Positions 16,717 through 25,400 of a stretch of 64,000 nt of DNA are shown one piece after another (position 1 is the first letter of the stretch; each line of letters opens with the position of its first letter). Made by a program: the position numbers and the translations under genes. The stretch lies in NCBI RefSeq assembly GCF_016918935.1, contig NZ_JAFFOB010000004.1, positions 1 through 64,000 on the forward strand, given 5' to 3'. The notes below the pieces were generated by a model, which had not been told where the DNA came from, ran no database searches, and saw only the letters and a list, made by a program, of their open reading frames with translations. Source of the stretch: Roseitranquillus sediminis. Lineage in GTDB: Bacteria; Pseudomonadota; Alphaproteobacteria; Rhodobacterales; Rhodobacteraceae.

Positions 16717-17150
16717 CGGGCGGCGCTCTCGTCCACGCGGCGCCCGTCGGCGTCCACCACGAGATCGCCGTCCTCCTTGCGGAATTCGCCCTGCTGCGGA
16801 TTGGGCAGGATGTCGAGCACGACCTCGGACGGACGGCAGAGCCGGGTTCCGAGCGGCGTCTCGACGATGGGCCGGTTGATGAGGATCGGATGCGCCAGCA
16901 TCAGGTCGATCAGCTCGTCGTCGGAGAACTTCGGGTCGTCGAGCCCGAGCTCATCATAGGGCGTGCCTTTCCGGCGCAGGAGGTCGCGCACCGAAATTCC
17001 CATAGCGGCGATCAGCGCCACGAGCCGCTCGCGGCTGGGCGGCGTCTTCAGGTATTCAATAACCTCCGGCTCCTCGCCGGAATTGCGGATCAGCGCCAGC
17101 ACGTTGCGCGACGTGCCGCAGTTCGGGTTGTGATAGATCGTGGGGGTCAT
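16713..17150 (-). CDS. arsC: arsenate reductase ArsC, glutaredoxin-dependent type
   Basis: A 145-residue protein of the ArsC/Spx fold. The catalytic Cys lies in [14 protein letters not shown] near residue 10, and the family signature [35 protein letters not shown] follows in the middle. It reduces As(V) to As(III) using glutathione and glutaredoxin, for export by Acr3. The ATG at 17150 gives the standard [13 protein letters not shown] terminus and overlaps the arsR stop by four bases. Confidence 0.94.
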   Translation of the reverse strand: MTPTIYHNPNCGTSRNVLALIRNSGEEPEVIEYLKTPPSRERLVALIAAMGISVRDLLRRKGTPYDELGLDDPKFSDDELIDLMLAHPILINRPIVETPLGTRLCRPSEVVLDILPNPQQGEFRKEDGDLVVDADGRRVDESAAR

Positions 17151-17488
17151 GCGGTCTCTTTCCGTGCGGCGGCGGTCGGGGGAGCGATCCCGCATGCTGC
17201 CGGGTCGCCGGCGCAGCAATGGCGGGTCAGGTAGTCGATCAGGCCTGTCATGGTGGAGAAGCTGGCCGAGTAGATGAGCGAGCGGCTCTCGCGCCGGACC
17301 GTCACCAGCCCGGCATGCTTCAGCTCCTTGAGGTGGAACGAGAGCGTGGCTGAAGGGAGATCCAGCGCCTCGCCGATCCGGCCCACTGCGCGCCCTTCCG
17401 GGCCGGCCTCCACCAGAAGACGGAAAATGTCGAGACGCGTCTCCTGAGAGAGCGCGGCCAGCGCGGCCAAGGTGTCCTGTTTATCCAT
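17147..17488 (-). CDS. arsR: ArsR, arsenite-responsive repressor with C-terminal Cys sensor
   Basis: A 113-residue winged-helix repressor. The recognition region is SATLSFHLKELKHAGLVTVRRESRSLIYS. The E. coli-type CVC site in the DNA-binding helix is absent; instead C91, C92 and C99 lie near the C terminus (RHCCAGDPAACG), similar to the C-terminal site described in Acidithiobacillus ArsR. The ATG at 17488 directly follows the operator; the longer in-frame start would read across it. First gene of arsR-arsC-acr3-arsH. Confidence 0.9.
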   Translation of the reverse strand: MDKQDTLAALAALSQETRLDIFRLLVEAGPEGRAVGRIGEALDLPSATLSFHLKELKHAGLVTVRRESRSLIYSASFSTMTGLIDYLTRHCCAGDPAACGIAPPTAAARKETA

Positions 17489-17523
17489 ATCTCCATGATA
17501 ATGGAGATGTAAGGAATGATCAA
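17489..17523 (-). promoter_or_regulatory. ars promoter with ArsR operator; arsR mRNA probably leaderless
   Basis: On the minus strand there is -35 TTGATC (17523-17518), a 17-base spacer and -10 TATCAT (17500-17495), then only GGAGAT before the arsR ATG. Start of transcription would fall at or beside the ATG. A perfect dyad ATCTCCAT-n4-ATGGAGAT (17489-17508) covers the -10 and probably binds ArsR. The -35 overlaps the stop codon of the o-spanin gene at 17520-17522. Confidence 0.7.
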
Positions 17524-17810
17524 TCTCCGGAGTACGGCAGCTCAGTTCGATCTTCAATGGCCCTGCACGCCCGTGCCTGCTCGCGCAGTACGACATAGTC
17601 GCTCATCATCTCCGCCAGCACCGAGCGTTCCGGCAGCAGCAAGACCTCGTCGGCCGCACGCGACTGGAGATCGCGACTGTATTCCACGACCGGCGGACAT
17701 GCAGAGATGCCGCCAGGTTCAGAACCGACCGTCGCGCAGCCGCTCAGCAAGCTCGTCGCGATCGCGAGGGCGGCGAGCTGCCGCTTCCAGCATCTGGCGT
17801 TGGACATCAT
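17520..17810 (-). CDS. outer-membrane spanin lipoprotein (Rz1-like)
   Basis: A 96-residue lipoprotein: signal peptide with lipobox LLSGC (sequence LAALAIATSLLSGCATVGSE), then a short periplasmic domain with two further Cys. Its first third overlaps the 3' end of the i-spanin gene in another frame, the classic Rz/Rz1 nested layout. It would join the i-spanin across the periplasm to disrupt the outer membrane during lysis. The start is the MM pair at 17810; its stop touches the ars promoter. Confidence 0.75.
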   Translation of the reverse strand: MMSNARCWKRQLAALAIATSLLSGCATVGSEPGGISACPPVVEYSRDLQSRAADEVLLLPERSVLAEMMSDYVVLREQARACRAIEDRTELPYSGD

Positions 17811-17976
17811 TGGCCTTCTCCGTGGTCTCAAGACGTTCGGCGAGGCGTCCCGCTCGCTCACCGGACCGCCGAAACGAAAGCAGGAACAGGAGCACGGCGA
17901 GGACGCTGGCGGCGTAGCGCAGCGTCGCCCGCATCCACGGGCCGGCCGCGATCCCGGTGATACGCGCGGCGATCAC
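17719..17976 (-). CDS. inner-membrane spanin (Rz-like)
   Basis: An 85-residue protein with an N-terminal transmembrane helix (YAASVLAVLLFLLSF) and a charged helical, probably coiled-coil periplasmic region (GERAGRLAERLETTEKANDVQ onward). The proposed GTG at 17976 overlaps the endolysin stop (GTGA); an internal ATG at 17934 would give 71 residues. The location between endolysin and lipoprotein, and the overlap with the latter, identify it as the i-spanin. Confidence 0.7.
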   Translation of the reverse strand: MIAARITGIAAGPWMRATLRYAASVLAVLLFLLSFRRSGERAGRLAERLETTEKANDVQRQMLEAAARRPRDRDELAERLRDGRF

Positions 17977-18647
17977 CGCCGCCCCCGCTTCCAGTCGTCC
18001 AGACGCGCGTAGATCGTGACAGCGATCCCGCCGAGCGCCACTGCGATGAACACCCAGCGGAGCGTATCGAGATACGGGACCAGCGGCAGGACGGCGCTTT
18101 GCGTCTCTGCCAGCACCTGCTGGGCCACCTCCACCCCGGCCGCGCCGAGCGTCGCGACACCCGCCGCACCGCCGCCCTTCATGGTGCGGCTGTCGGCCAG
18201 CACTTCCCGCGAAGGCGGCGCTTCCTTGACGAACGGCACCGCACGCGGCGGGAACCGCTCGCCCCACTGCCGCGCCGGCCCCAAATCGACATGCATGAAG
18301 CCCGAGCGCGGATAGAAGCCGAAGCCGAGGAACCCGACCTCCCGCGCCGCCACCTCGAAGGCCACCGGGTCGTGGTTCGTCATGGCGATGTCGAAGGCGG
18401 CGCCGTCGAGGTGCTTGGATCGGGTCGCGCCGCCGACCGCGCGGTTGTGCTCGGGACTGCGATAGGCGGAACGGACGATCAGCGGCTTGCCGAGGCGGTT
18501 GCGCAGCGCCTGCAGCTTGTCGAGCGCCGGCTCGTTGACAAGGAGCTTGCCGGTCCCGCGGCAGGCGATCTCGGCCGGGCTGAAGTTGGGCCAGCTCCAG
18601 ATACGGTCGGGCACATCTCGCCAGTGGCGGTAGAAAGTCGTCGTCAT
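17973..18647 (-). CDS. M15-type peptidase endolysin with C-terminal membrane segment
   Basis: A 224-residue protein. The N-terminal half is a D-Ala-D-Ala carboxypeptidase-like (peptidase M15/DUF882) domain with the zinc ligand motif SKHLDGAAFDI and a later HVDLGP, plus LIVRSAYRSPEHN. The C terminus has a hydrophobic helix (WVFIAVALGGIAVTIYARL), unusual for an endolysin and suggesting membrane tethering. GGAGG lies seven bases before the ATG at 18647. It cuts peptide cross-links in peptidoglycan during lysis. Confidence 0.82.
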   Translation of the reverse strand: MTTTFYRHWRDVPDRIWSWPNFSPAEIACRGTGKLLVNEPALDKLQALRNRLGKPLIVRSAYRSPEHNRAVGGATRSKHLDGAAFDIAMTNHDPVAFEVAAREVGFLGFGFYPRSGFMHVDLGPARQWGERFPPRAVPFVKEAPPSREVLADSRTMKGGGAAGVATLGAAGVEVAQQVLAETQSAVLPLVPYLDTLRWVFIAVALGGIAVTIYARLDDWKRGRR

Positions 18648-18665
18648 GGGGATCCTCCGGAATCG

Positions 18666-18689
18666 AAAAACCCGCCTCGAAGGGCGGGT
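18666..18689 (-). terminator. intrinsic terminator in the lysis module
   Basis: On the minus strand the stem ACCCGCC / GGCGGGT (18670-18689, six-base loop) is followed by five T residues (18670-18666). It sits between the DUF6127-like gene and the endolysin, so late transcription into the lysis genes probably depends on read-through or a separate promoter. Confidence 0.65.
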
Positions 18690-18721
18690 GCGGTCGGTCG
18701 AACGGGCGGATGGCGCAGGGT

Positions 18722-19012
18722 CTACGGGCTGCCGCCGAAGATACGGAGCTTGATGGCGATGCCGGCGAGCAGCGCCAGCATCACGCCTGTGGTGATCATT
18801 CGCACGGTGGTCTGCACCGCAGTGCGGCGCACGAGCCGGATGCATTCGACGAGCGAGCGCAGGTCGCGGATGTCCAGCGCCGCCTCCTTGCCCTCGAGTC
18901 CGACGTCGGAGAGCGCGCGCTTTGCCCCTTCCTCGGCCGCGCGGGCGAGGATCGTCTCGAACTCCGACTCCGGGACCCGCACGAAGCCCTGATCGTTTCG
19001 GCGTACCGTCAT
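18722..19012 (-). CDS. DUF6127-like phage membrane protein, possible holin
   Basis: A 96-residue protein with a charged N-terminal helical region (VRVPESEFETILARAAEEGAK) and one C-terminal transmembrane segment (MITTGVMLALLAGIAIKLRIF). Position between the tail fibre and endolysin genes, and size, fit a holin or lysis accessory, but a single C-terminal helix is atypical of classical holins. The DUF6127 assignment is from memory of related phages and needs confirmation. Confidence 0.6.
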   Translation of the reverse strand: MTVRRNDQGFVRVPESEFETILARAAEEGAKRALSDVGLEGKEAALDIRDLRSLVECIRLVRRTAVQTTVRMITTGVMLALLAGIAIKLRIFGGSP

Positions 19013-19025
19013 GGCGTCCTCCTCG

Positions 19026-20102
19026 TCAGCCGATCTTGCAGCCCCAGAAGGACGTGTGATCGGCGGCGAAGTAGCCGTCCGCGACCCGGAAATACCCCTG
19101 CAGCTCGACGGTATCGCCGGCCGTCAGCGGCACCATGGTCTGCAGCCAGATGGCGGTGGCGAGCGAGACGTGGGTCGCGGAGATTTCGCCGAGGGAGCCA
19201 CGGATTTCGGTGGTGCCGTTCAGGACAAGCCGTCCGCGCATGCGGGCCGTGGCGCTGGCGTTGATCTTGTAGAGCAGCGTCGCGCCGAAGAGGTAGGTGC
19301 CGTCGACCGGCGCCACGAAGTGGTTGTTCGCGGCGTCGAACGCGCCCTGGTCGTTGTAGTCGGTGTTGTTCAGGCCGATCTTCGTCCAGGTCCCGATACC
19401 GACATAGTTGTCGTAGTTCGTGTACGCCTTGAAGCGCGGCAGCCGGGGCTGATCGACGATGCCGGTGGTGTTGTCGACGCTGAGCCCGTCGAAGAAGGTG
19501 CTGCCGTCGGCCGAGACCGCGAGGCGGAACCTGTCCGAGCCGAACAGCCCGACCAGCGCCTTCGTCACGAAGCCGGTCTGCAGGGTCAGGCCGAGGTCAT
19601 CGCCTGCCGCCTCCTTGTTCATGGTGTAGAAGAGATCGCCGGTGCCGCCCTCAGCCACGGTCTTCGCCGTCCAGAGCGCGGCGTTGAGCTTGGCCGCGAA
19701 CGGATTGGCGGCATTGGCGGTAGTGCCGATACCAAACAGCGCCATGTTCTGCAGCGCCGCGGGCGTGGTGCCGACCCAGCCTGCGCCGTCGTAGACCAGC
19801 AGCAGCCCCTCGTCCTCGACCCATGCCCGCCAGCCCGTGCGCGGCGGCAGGCGTAGCCAGGCGCCATCGGTCCAGAGCGCAACGTTCAGATCCCAGCCCG
19901 CCCAGTCGCCCGTCGCGCCCGAGCCGACGATGTATCGGTCGCCATCGGCAGGAGAACCGGGCGGCGCTGTCAGATCGCGGTCGAGCACGGAAAGCTGGAC
20001 GAGCCCGTCGAGGATCCGCAGCGCCTCGTTGTGGGTGACATGCTTCTGGGCCTGCGCCGCCAGGATGTAGGGCAGCAGGAGATGGGTCGTGGCGTCGGAC
20101 AT
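19026..20102 (-). CDS. tail fibre/appendage protein with DUF2793 domain
   Basis: A 358-residue protein. The N-terminal half (to about residue 190) is a DUF2793 domain: LPYILAAQAQKHVTHNEALR and PADGDRYIVGSGATGDWAGW are characteristic. The C-terminal half (from about 225) has the look of a C1q/TNF-like jelly roll (NHFVAPVDGTYLFGATLLYK, ARMRGRLVLNGTTEIRG). Such proteins form distal tail fibres or receptor-binding tips. It is ten bases downstream of the hub gene. Confidence 0.8.
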   Translation of the reverse strand: MSDATTHLLLPYILAAQAQKHVTHNEALRILDGLVQLSVLDRDLTAPPGSPADGDRYIVGSGATGDWAGWDLNVALWTDGAWLRLPPRTGWRAWVEDEGLLLVYDGAGWVGTTPAALQNMALFGIGTTANAANPFAAKLNAALWTAKTVAEGGTGDLFYTMNKEAAGDDLGLTLQTGFVTKALVGLFGSDRFRLAVSADGSTFFDGLSVDNTTGIVDQPRLPRFKAYTNYDNYVGIGTWTKIGLNNTDYNDQGAFDAANNHFVAPVDGTYLFGATLLYKINASATARMRGRLVLNGTTEIRGSLGEISATHVSLATAIWLQTMVPLTAGDTVELQGYFRVADGYFAADHTSFWGCKIG

Positions 20103-20112
20103 GGGATGGCCT

Positions 20113-23100
20113 TCAGAGCATCAGCGTGACGGTCTTGGGCGCGCCCCGCCCGACGAGGGCGGAGAGCTGGAAGATGCGGACGTCGAGCGTGTCGCCCGGT
20201 CCGAGCGGCGTGCCCCAGTCTTCGGTCTGCTGGGCGGCGGTGTAGACCGAGCGGGTCATGGTCGCAGACAGCACCCGCCTCACCGCGGCGCCGTCGAGGA
20301 TCTCGACCTCGTAGGCTTCCAGTTCCTCGGCCAGCGGCACCTCAAGCCCGCCCCAGCTGTCCGCCGCGAGCGCGCGCGACCGCCGTGCCCAGCGGATTGT
20401 CAGGTCGCCGGGCGTGCGCGGCTTGCGCCACGGCTGCTCCACATGGGCCACGGAGAACGGACGCAGTCCGATGCCCTCGGGCGCGAAGGCCTGCGCGACG
20501 TAAGTCTCGTCGCTGACCGGGCGGCTCGCGGGGCCGATGCGCCAGTTCCACGGGATGCCGAGATCGGCCTCAGCGATCGACAGCGATGCGAGCGACGCGT
20601 CCAGCACCACGACCCGCGCCCCCGCCGGCGCGGGGTTGCCCATCGCACCCTCGGTGCCGCGCTGACCGCGCAGGAGCCGGGTCAGGAGATACCGGCCGGG
20701 CGCCAGCAGCTCGGCCGCGCCCGCCTGGACGATCTCCCAGACGCCGGGCGCGCTCTCGATCGCCAGCGCGTTGGCGCCGCCGAACAGGGTCAGGTCCGTG
20801 ACGCTTTCCAGCGTGCCGGTCAGCAGATCAACCACCAGCGAGTTGCCGAGGTCGAAGCGCGAGGTGGGGCCAGGATAGAGGTCCGACACCATCGCCCCGA
20901 TCCGGGCGCGGCCGCCGAAGCTGGTGAGCAGTTCGAAGCCGTCGGTCGACGGACTGCGGAACACCGCGATCTCGCCCGGCCAGGGAACGGCGTGCGCGGC
21001 GACCAGTGGCCGGTGTGCGGGCTGGTCCTCGGTGAGCTGCGGCAGGTCCATCAGCACCGCGTCCGGCGCGCCGAAGACGACGGCGCGCGTCAATGACGCC
21101 GCGCGGGGATCGCCGGGCGGCAGATCGTAGGTCGCCCTGTCCTGGCGGACCGCCTCGATCCCGCGCGCCTCGGCGTCGGCGATGGAGACGAGCCGCAGAT
21201 CGACCAGCCGCCCGTCATGCGCGAGCTGGATCGCGTCGGCCGGATCGAGCGCGAGGCGCGACGGCGGAAGACGGAACGCCGCCGTCTCCCGGCCCACCCA
21301 AGCCTCCATCAGCGCGCGACGGCAGCGCCGTTCCGCTTCCTCGGGCGGCACCGCCATCGGGAAGGACTCGGAGGCGATGCGCGTGGTGTCCACGGTGATG
21401 CGCCGCGCCTCGACGAGGGCTGCGTCGTAGTCCTCGTCGGCGCGGGCGACCTGCCACTTCAGCGCCTGCGGCAGTTCGGTTTCCTGGCCGCGCGTCAGTT
21501 CAAGCACGTCGCCTTCGCGGGTGGCGACCAGATCGTCGGGCGCGAGGATGGCGACAGACGCCCGGCCGCGCATCACGAAGCGGATCACCCCCTCGGTTTC
21601 CACCGCGTCGAAGCCGAAGTGGCGCGACAGCGTGGTGATCGAGGCGCGCGGGCTTTCCAGCGCCGTGATGGCGTAGCCCTCCACTGCGCCCCAAAGCCCG
21701 GTGACGTCGATCCGGGACTCGACCAGCCCCGCACGCAGGCAGAGGTGCCGGACGAGTGCGGCCAGCGACACCGCGCCGAGCCGCCCGGTCAGCCAGTGCC
21801 CGAGCCGCCAGTTCGCGCCGTCGGTCCAGACGTCGGTCAGCGCGGGAAAGAACGGATAGGGTCGCGCGTCCCAGGTCCAGGCGGCGCATTCCGGCACATG
21901 CACCATCCGGCCGCCGTAGACCGATGAAACCGGGTTGTTCGCGGCGTCACCCCACCAGAGATACGTCGCCTCGAGATAGGCCCGCTGGATCGCGTCGTCC
22001 CGCCAGCCCCGCGAGAAATGCGGCGTGAAGCTCTCGGACGATTTCGGGTCGAAGAAGACGTTGGGCTGGTTGGTGCCCCGGTCGATGGCCGGACAGCCGA
22101 GCTCGGTGAACCAGATCGGCTTCGACTGCGGCGCCCATGCGGTCGGTGTCCCGCTCTCCACCCCGCCCGGGCGGTCGTAATGCGCGTTCGACCACCAGGC
22201 GCGCAGATCCTTGTAGCGGAACACCCACGGCTTGGCCGCCGCGCCATCGGTGATCGGAGTCCGGTCTTGCGCGCTTCGGTCGGAGGCACTGGCGTAGAAC
22301 CAGTCGAAGCCTTCGCCGCCCGCGATGTTCGCCTGCAGGTAAGCCCGGTCGTAGATCGCGGGCCAGCCCTCGGCCGCGTCGAGATGCTCGAACCCGTCGC
22401 GCCAGTCCGAGAGCGGCATGTAGTTGTCGATCCCGACGAAATCGATCTCCGGATCGGCCCAGAGCGGATCTAGGTGGAAGAACACATCGCCGCTGCCGTC
22501 GCCCGGTTGGTGCCCGAAATACTCCGACCAGTCCGCCGCGTATCCGATCCTGGTGCCGGACCCGAGGATCGAACGCACATCGGCAAGCAGGTCCCGATAG
22601 GCCTGCACAGCCGGGTAGGTGCTGGCGCCCGAGCGGATGGTCGTCAGCCCCGGCATCTCGGTGCCGATCAGGAAGGCGTCGACCCCACCCGCCGCCGCGC
22701 AGAGATGGGCGTAGTGCAGCACCATGCGCCGCAGGCCCCAGTCGCCGGGCGTGCCGGTCCAGCTGACGCTCTCGCCCGCCACGCTGAAGTTGGCGGGCGT
22801 GGCCGCGCCGAACAGCGCCGCGACCTGGCTTGCGGCCGTGGCGGTCTTGTCCACGGTTCCGGCGAAACCTGCCGCCGGAGAACAGGTGATCCGCCCCCGC
22901 CACGGGAACGCGGGCTGCCCCGTCCCGGCTGCGTTGTCTGAATACGGGTTCGGCAGCGTGTTGCCGGGCGGCACGTCCATCAGGGTGAACGGATAGAAGG
23001 TCACGCGTAGCCCGCGCGCCTGCATCTCCTGGATCGCCTGCACCACGGCGAAGTCGGACGGCGTGCCGCCATAGACGGGCCGATCCTGATCGTCGCGGCT

Positions 23101-24078
23101 GACGAGGAAGGCATTAGCGCGGCTGACGCCATTCACCGACCATGTGGCGGGCGTGGTCGACTTGGCCGTCACCTCGACGCCCGGCCGCACCTCGCAGGAA
23201 CCTGCGCGCAGATCGTCGCCGAACCACGCCACGACGAGGCTGACACTCTCGACCGCAGGCGCCATCGCCTGCAGCCGGTCCAGCGCCTCCACCATGTCGG
23301 TGGAGTCGGCGAGCGCGTTCAGGTTCTCGGGCACCGTCGCGCCGCCATCGGTCTTGCGGATCGCCTGCGTCGCGTAGGTGAACTCGCCCGAGGCCGGGAT
23401 CATGGTGACGGCGCGGGTCAGCCCCTCGGCGGTGTCGGGATCGGCCAGTGGCCGGAACACCTCGAAGGAGAGCTGCGGCAGGCGGTTACCATAGGTGGAA
23501 AGCGCCAGCTCCTCGAACACCACATACGCGGTGCCGCGATAGGCGGTCGTGCTGGCAGCCCCCATCTTCGCCGCGATGAACGGATCGGCGGACTGCGCCT
23601 CGTCGCCCGGATACCAGCGCCAGGTGACGCCGGAGAGGTCCATGGGCTTGCCGTCGGCCCAAATGCGGCCGATGCCGGTGATCGGGCCCTCGCAGAGCGC
23701 CACGGCGAACGAGGCATAGTAGAGATACTCGGTCGTCTTGACCTTTCCTCCGCCGCCGCCCTTGCCGCCGCCCTGCGTGGTGGTCTTGGTCTCCTCACGA
23801 AAATCCGTCGCCCAGATGATGTTGCCGCCCATGCGCATGCGCCCATAGAGCCGCGGGATGACCGCCCCTTCGGTGGCCGAGGTGATGCGCAGCGTGTCGA
23901 GACGTGCACCCTCGATGCGCTGCGTCGGCGCCAGCGACGAGATGATCCAGCTGTCCACGACCGAGCCGATGGTGGAGCCGATGAAGCCGCCTATGGTGGC
24001 GGCGCTCACGCCGAGGATCGCGCCGCCAATCGAACCGCCAATGGCGGCGCCGGCCGCGCCGAGAACGAGGGTGGCCAT
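20113..24078 (-). CDS. GTA-type baseplate hub/megatron (TIM-barrel-like) protein
   Basis: A 1321-residue protein, the size of RcGTA gp15 homologues. It begins with Gly-rich hydrophobic repeats (GAAGAAIGGSIGGAILG). The middle has a glycoside-hydrolase-like TIM barrel (WFTELGCPAIDRG, VGIDNYMPLSDW, about residues 410-720). A phage-tail-associated C-terminal part follows. It forms the central baseplate hub and probably degrades or penetrates the wall. It follows the NlpC/P60, DUF2163 and DUF2460 genes in exactly the gene-transfer-agent order. Confidence 0.9.
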   Translation of the reverse strand: MATLVLGAAGAAIGGSIGGAILGVSAATIGGFIGSTIGSVVDSWIISSLAPTQRIEGARLDTLRITSATEGAVIPRLYGRMRMGGNIIWATDFREETKTTTQGGGKGGGGGKVKTTEYLYYASFAVALCEGPITGIGRIWADGKPMDLSGVTWRWYPGDEAQSADPFIAAKMGAASTTAYRGTAYVVFEELALSTYGNRLPQLSFEVFRPLADPDTAEGLTRAVTMIPASGEFTYATQAIRKTDGGATVPENLNALADSTDMVEALDRLQAMAPAVESVSLVVAWFGDDLRAGSCEVRPGVEVTAKSTTPATWSVNGVSRANAFLVSRDDQDRPVYGGTPSDFAVVQAIQEMQARGLRVTFYPFTLMDVPPGNTLPNPYSDNAAGTGQPAFPWRGRITCSPAAGFAGTVDKTATAASQVAALFGAATPANFSVAGESVSWTGTPGDWGLRRMVLHYAHLCAAAGGVDAFLIGTEMPGLTTIRSGASTYPAVQAYRDLLADVRSILGSGTRIGYAADWSEYFGHQPGDGSGDVFFHLDPLWADPEIDFVGIDNYMPLSDWRDGFEHLDAAEGWPAIYDRAYLQANIAGGEGFDWFYASASDRSAQDRTPITDGAAAKPWVFRYKDLRAWWSNAHYDRPGGVESGTPTAWAPQSKPIWFTELGCPAIDRGTNQPNVFFDPKSSESFTPHFSRGWRDDAIQRAYLEATYLWWGDAANNPVSSVYGGRMVHVPECAAWTWDARPYPFFPALTDVWTDGANWRLGHWLTGRLGAVSLAALVRHLCLRAGLVESRIDVTGLWGAVEGYAITALESPRASITTLSRHFGFDAVETEGVIRFVMRGRASVAILAPDDLVATREGDVLELTRGQETELPQALKWQVARADEDYDAALVEARRITVDTTRIASESFPMAVPPEEAERRCRRALMEAWVGRETAAFRLPPSRLALDPADAIQLAHDGRLVDLRLVSIADAEARGIEAVRQDRATYDLPPGDPRAASLTRAVVFGAPDAVLMDLPQLTEDQPAHRPLVAAHAVPWPGEIAVFRSPSTDGFELLTSFGGRARIGAMVSDLYPGPTSRFDLGNSLVVDLLTGTLESVTDLTLFGGANALAIESAPGVWEIVQAGAAELLAPGRYLLTRLLRGQRGTEGAMGNPAPAGARVVVLDASLASLSIAEADLGIPWNWRIGPASRPVSDETYVAQAFAPEGIGLRPFSVAHVEQPWRKPRTPGDLTIRWARRSRALAADSWGGLEVPLAEELEAYEVEILDGAAVRRVLSATMTRSVYTAAQQTEDWGTPLGPGDTLDVRIFQLSALVGRGAPKTVTLML

Positions 24079-24087
24079 GTCGAGGTC

Positions 24088-24519
24088 TCAGCGTTGCGGG
24101 AACAGGAAAGCGAAGGCGATGCGCCGCCGCCAGCTTTGGGTGAGCGGTTCCTCGATCACGCCGAGCCGCTCGTAGGCGTGGAGGAAGCTGTCAGGGCCGG
24201 TCAGGATCCCGACATGCTTGGCGATGGCGCAGGGCTTCATGCGGAAGAGGACCAGCGCGCCGGGACCGGCTGCCGCCGGTTCCACTTCGATCATCATCCG
24301 CCGCGCGCCTTCGGCCAGAACCTCGCGCGGGCCGGTTTCGCCCCAGTCCCGGCTGTAGGGCGGGATCGGGAACGGCTCGGGGCCGACGACCTCGCGCCAC
24401 ACGCCCCGGGCCAGCCCGAGGCAGTCGCAGCCGACGCCGCGAAGGCTCGCCTGGTCGTGATACGGCGTGCCGAGCCAGGACCGCGCGACGGCGATGACGC
24501 GCGTGGGATTGGCGTTCAC
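24088..24519 (-). CDS. NlpC/P60 family tail peptidase
   Basis: A 143-residue protein with the NlpC/P60 catalytic core: Cys in GVGCDCLGLARGVWREV (about residue 30-33) and His in AIAKHVGILTG (about 103). The N terminus has WLGTPYHDQASLRG. It matches gp14 of the Rhodobacter gene transfer agent and would cut peptidoglycan during entry. The start overlaps the DUF2163 stop by four bases. Confidence 0.88.
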   Translation of the reverse strand: MNANPTRVIAVARSWLGTPYHDQASLRGVGCDCLGLARGVWREVVGPEPFPIPPYSRDWGETGPREVLAEGARRMMIEVEPAAAGPGALVLFRMKPCAIAKHVGILTGPDSFLHAYERLGVIEEPLTQSWRRRIAFAFLFPQR

Positions 24520-25400
24520 AGCACGGACCCCTCGTGGCCGCCGTCCTTCGTGGCGTAGCGCAGCACGGCGTCCTGGCCGGGGATATGCGGGAAGCCGCGG
24601 AAGTTGAGGGTATTCGCGAACTTCGCGCCGCAGGTCTCCATCCGCTTGTCGCAGCCCGCGCGGATGGTGAAGGCGTCGCCCTCGGCGATCGCACGCACCG
24701 GCGCTTCGAGCAGGGTCAGCACAGCGATGCCGTCCGTCACGTCATGGTCCAGCACCTCAGTGCGCCGCCCCGCGTTTGCGCCGCTCGTCCACTCCAGTGT
24801 GCCGAAGGTGAACCAGCCGGAAACGAACCCGCCGAGCCCCGAGGCGGTGAACGCCCGGTCCCGCAGGAGATCGATCACAGCGCCTGTGCCCTTGACGGCC
24901 GGGTCCTCCAGATCGACGCCGCAGCGCCCATCGCCGAGCGCCGCGTCGCAGGCCGCCTGGAAGGTCCGCCCGACCGTCTGGCCCAGCACATGGGCGAGCG
25001 AGCGGACCTCCGCGACGAAAGCCAGCCGGCCGCGCCGGATCTGGCCGATGGCACCGCGTCGCATGAGGACGCGATGGCCGGTGTCGGACCAGTTCACCCG
25101 CCAGACCTCGACCTCGGCGTTGTCCCAGCGGCCATCCATGATGTCGGTCTCGATGATGCGGTCGGAGGTCAGCACGCCCTCGGCGTCCTGCGCATCGACC
25201 GAGAGGTCCGAGCCGGAGCGGACCTCGGACGCCGTGAGCCCGCTCTCGGGCTCGAAGTTCGTCCCGTCGAAGCTGAGCGTCCGGTCGTGGTCGGTAAAGC
25301 CGAAGGTCACGCCGTCGGCGCGCGCGATCCGCCAGCACCAGGCGAGCGTCGTCGTGCCGGCGTCGAGATGGGCCTGCAGGGCGGGAGTGAGGGTCTTCAT
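24516..25400 (-). CDS. DUF2163 tail protein (gp13-like)
   Basis: A 294-residue protein with features of the DUF2163/phage BR0599 family: WRIARADGVTFGFTDHDR near the N terminus, FQAACDAALGDGRCGVDL in the middle and RAGCDKRMETCGAKFANTLNFRG near the C terminus. In gene transfer agents it contributes to the distal tail and baseplate. The ATG at 25400 overlaps the DUF2460 stop by four bases. A longer frame continuing upstream is a shadow of other genes. Confidence 0.88.
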   Translation of the reverse strand: MKTLTPALQAHLDAGTTTLAWCWRIARADGVTFGFTDHDRTLSFDGTNFEPESGLTASEVRSGSDLSVDAQDAEGVLTSDRIIETDIMDGRWDNAEVEVWRVNWSDTGHRVLMRRGAIGQIRRGRLAFVAEVRSLAHVLGQTVGRTFQAACDAALGDGRCGVDLEDPAVKGTGAVIDLLRDRAFTASGLGGFVSGWFTFGTLEWTSGANAGRRTEVLDHDVTDGIAVLTLLEAPVRAIAEGDAFTIRAGCDKRMETCGAKFANTLNFRGFPHIPGQDAVLRYATKDGGHEGSVL

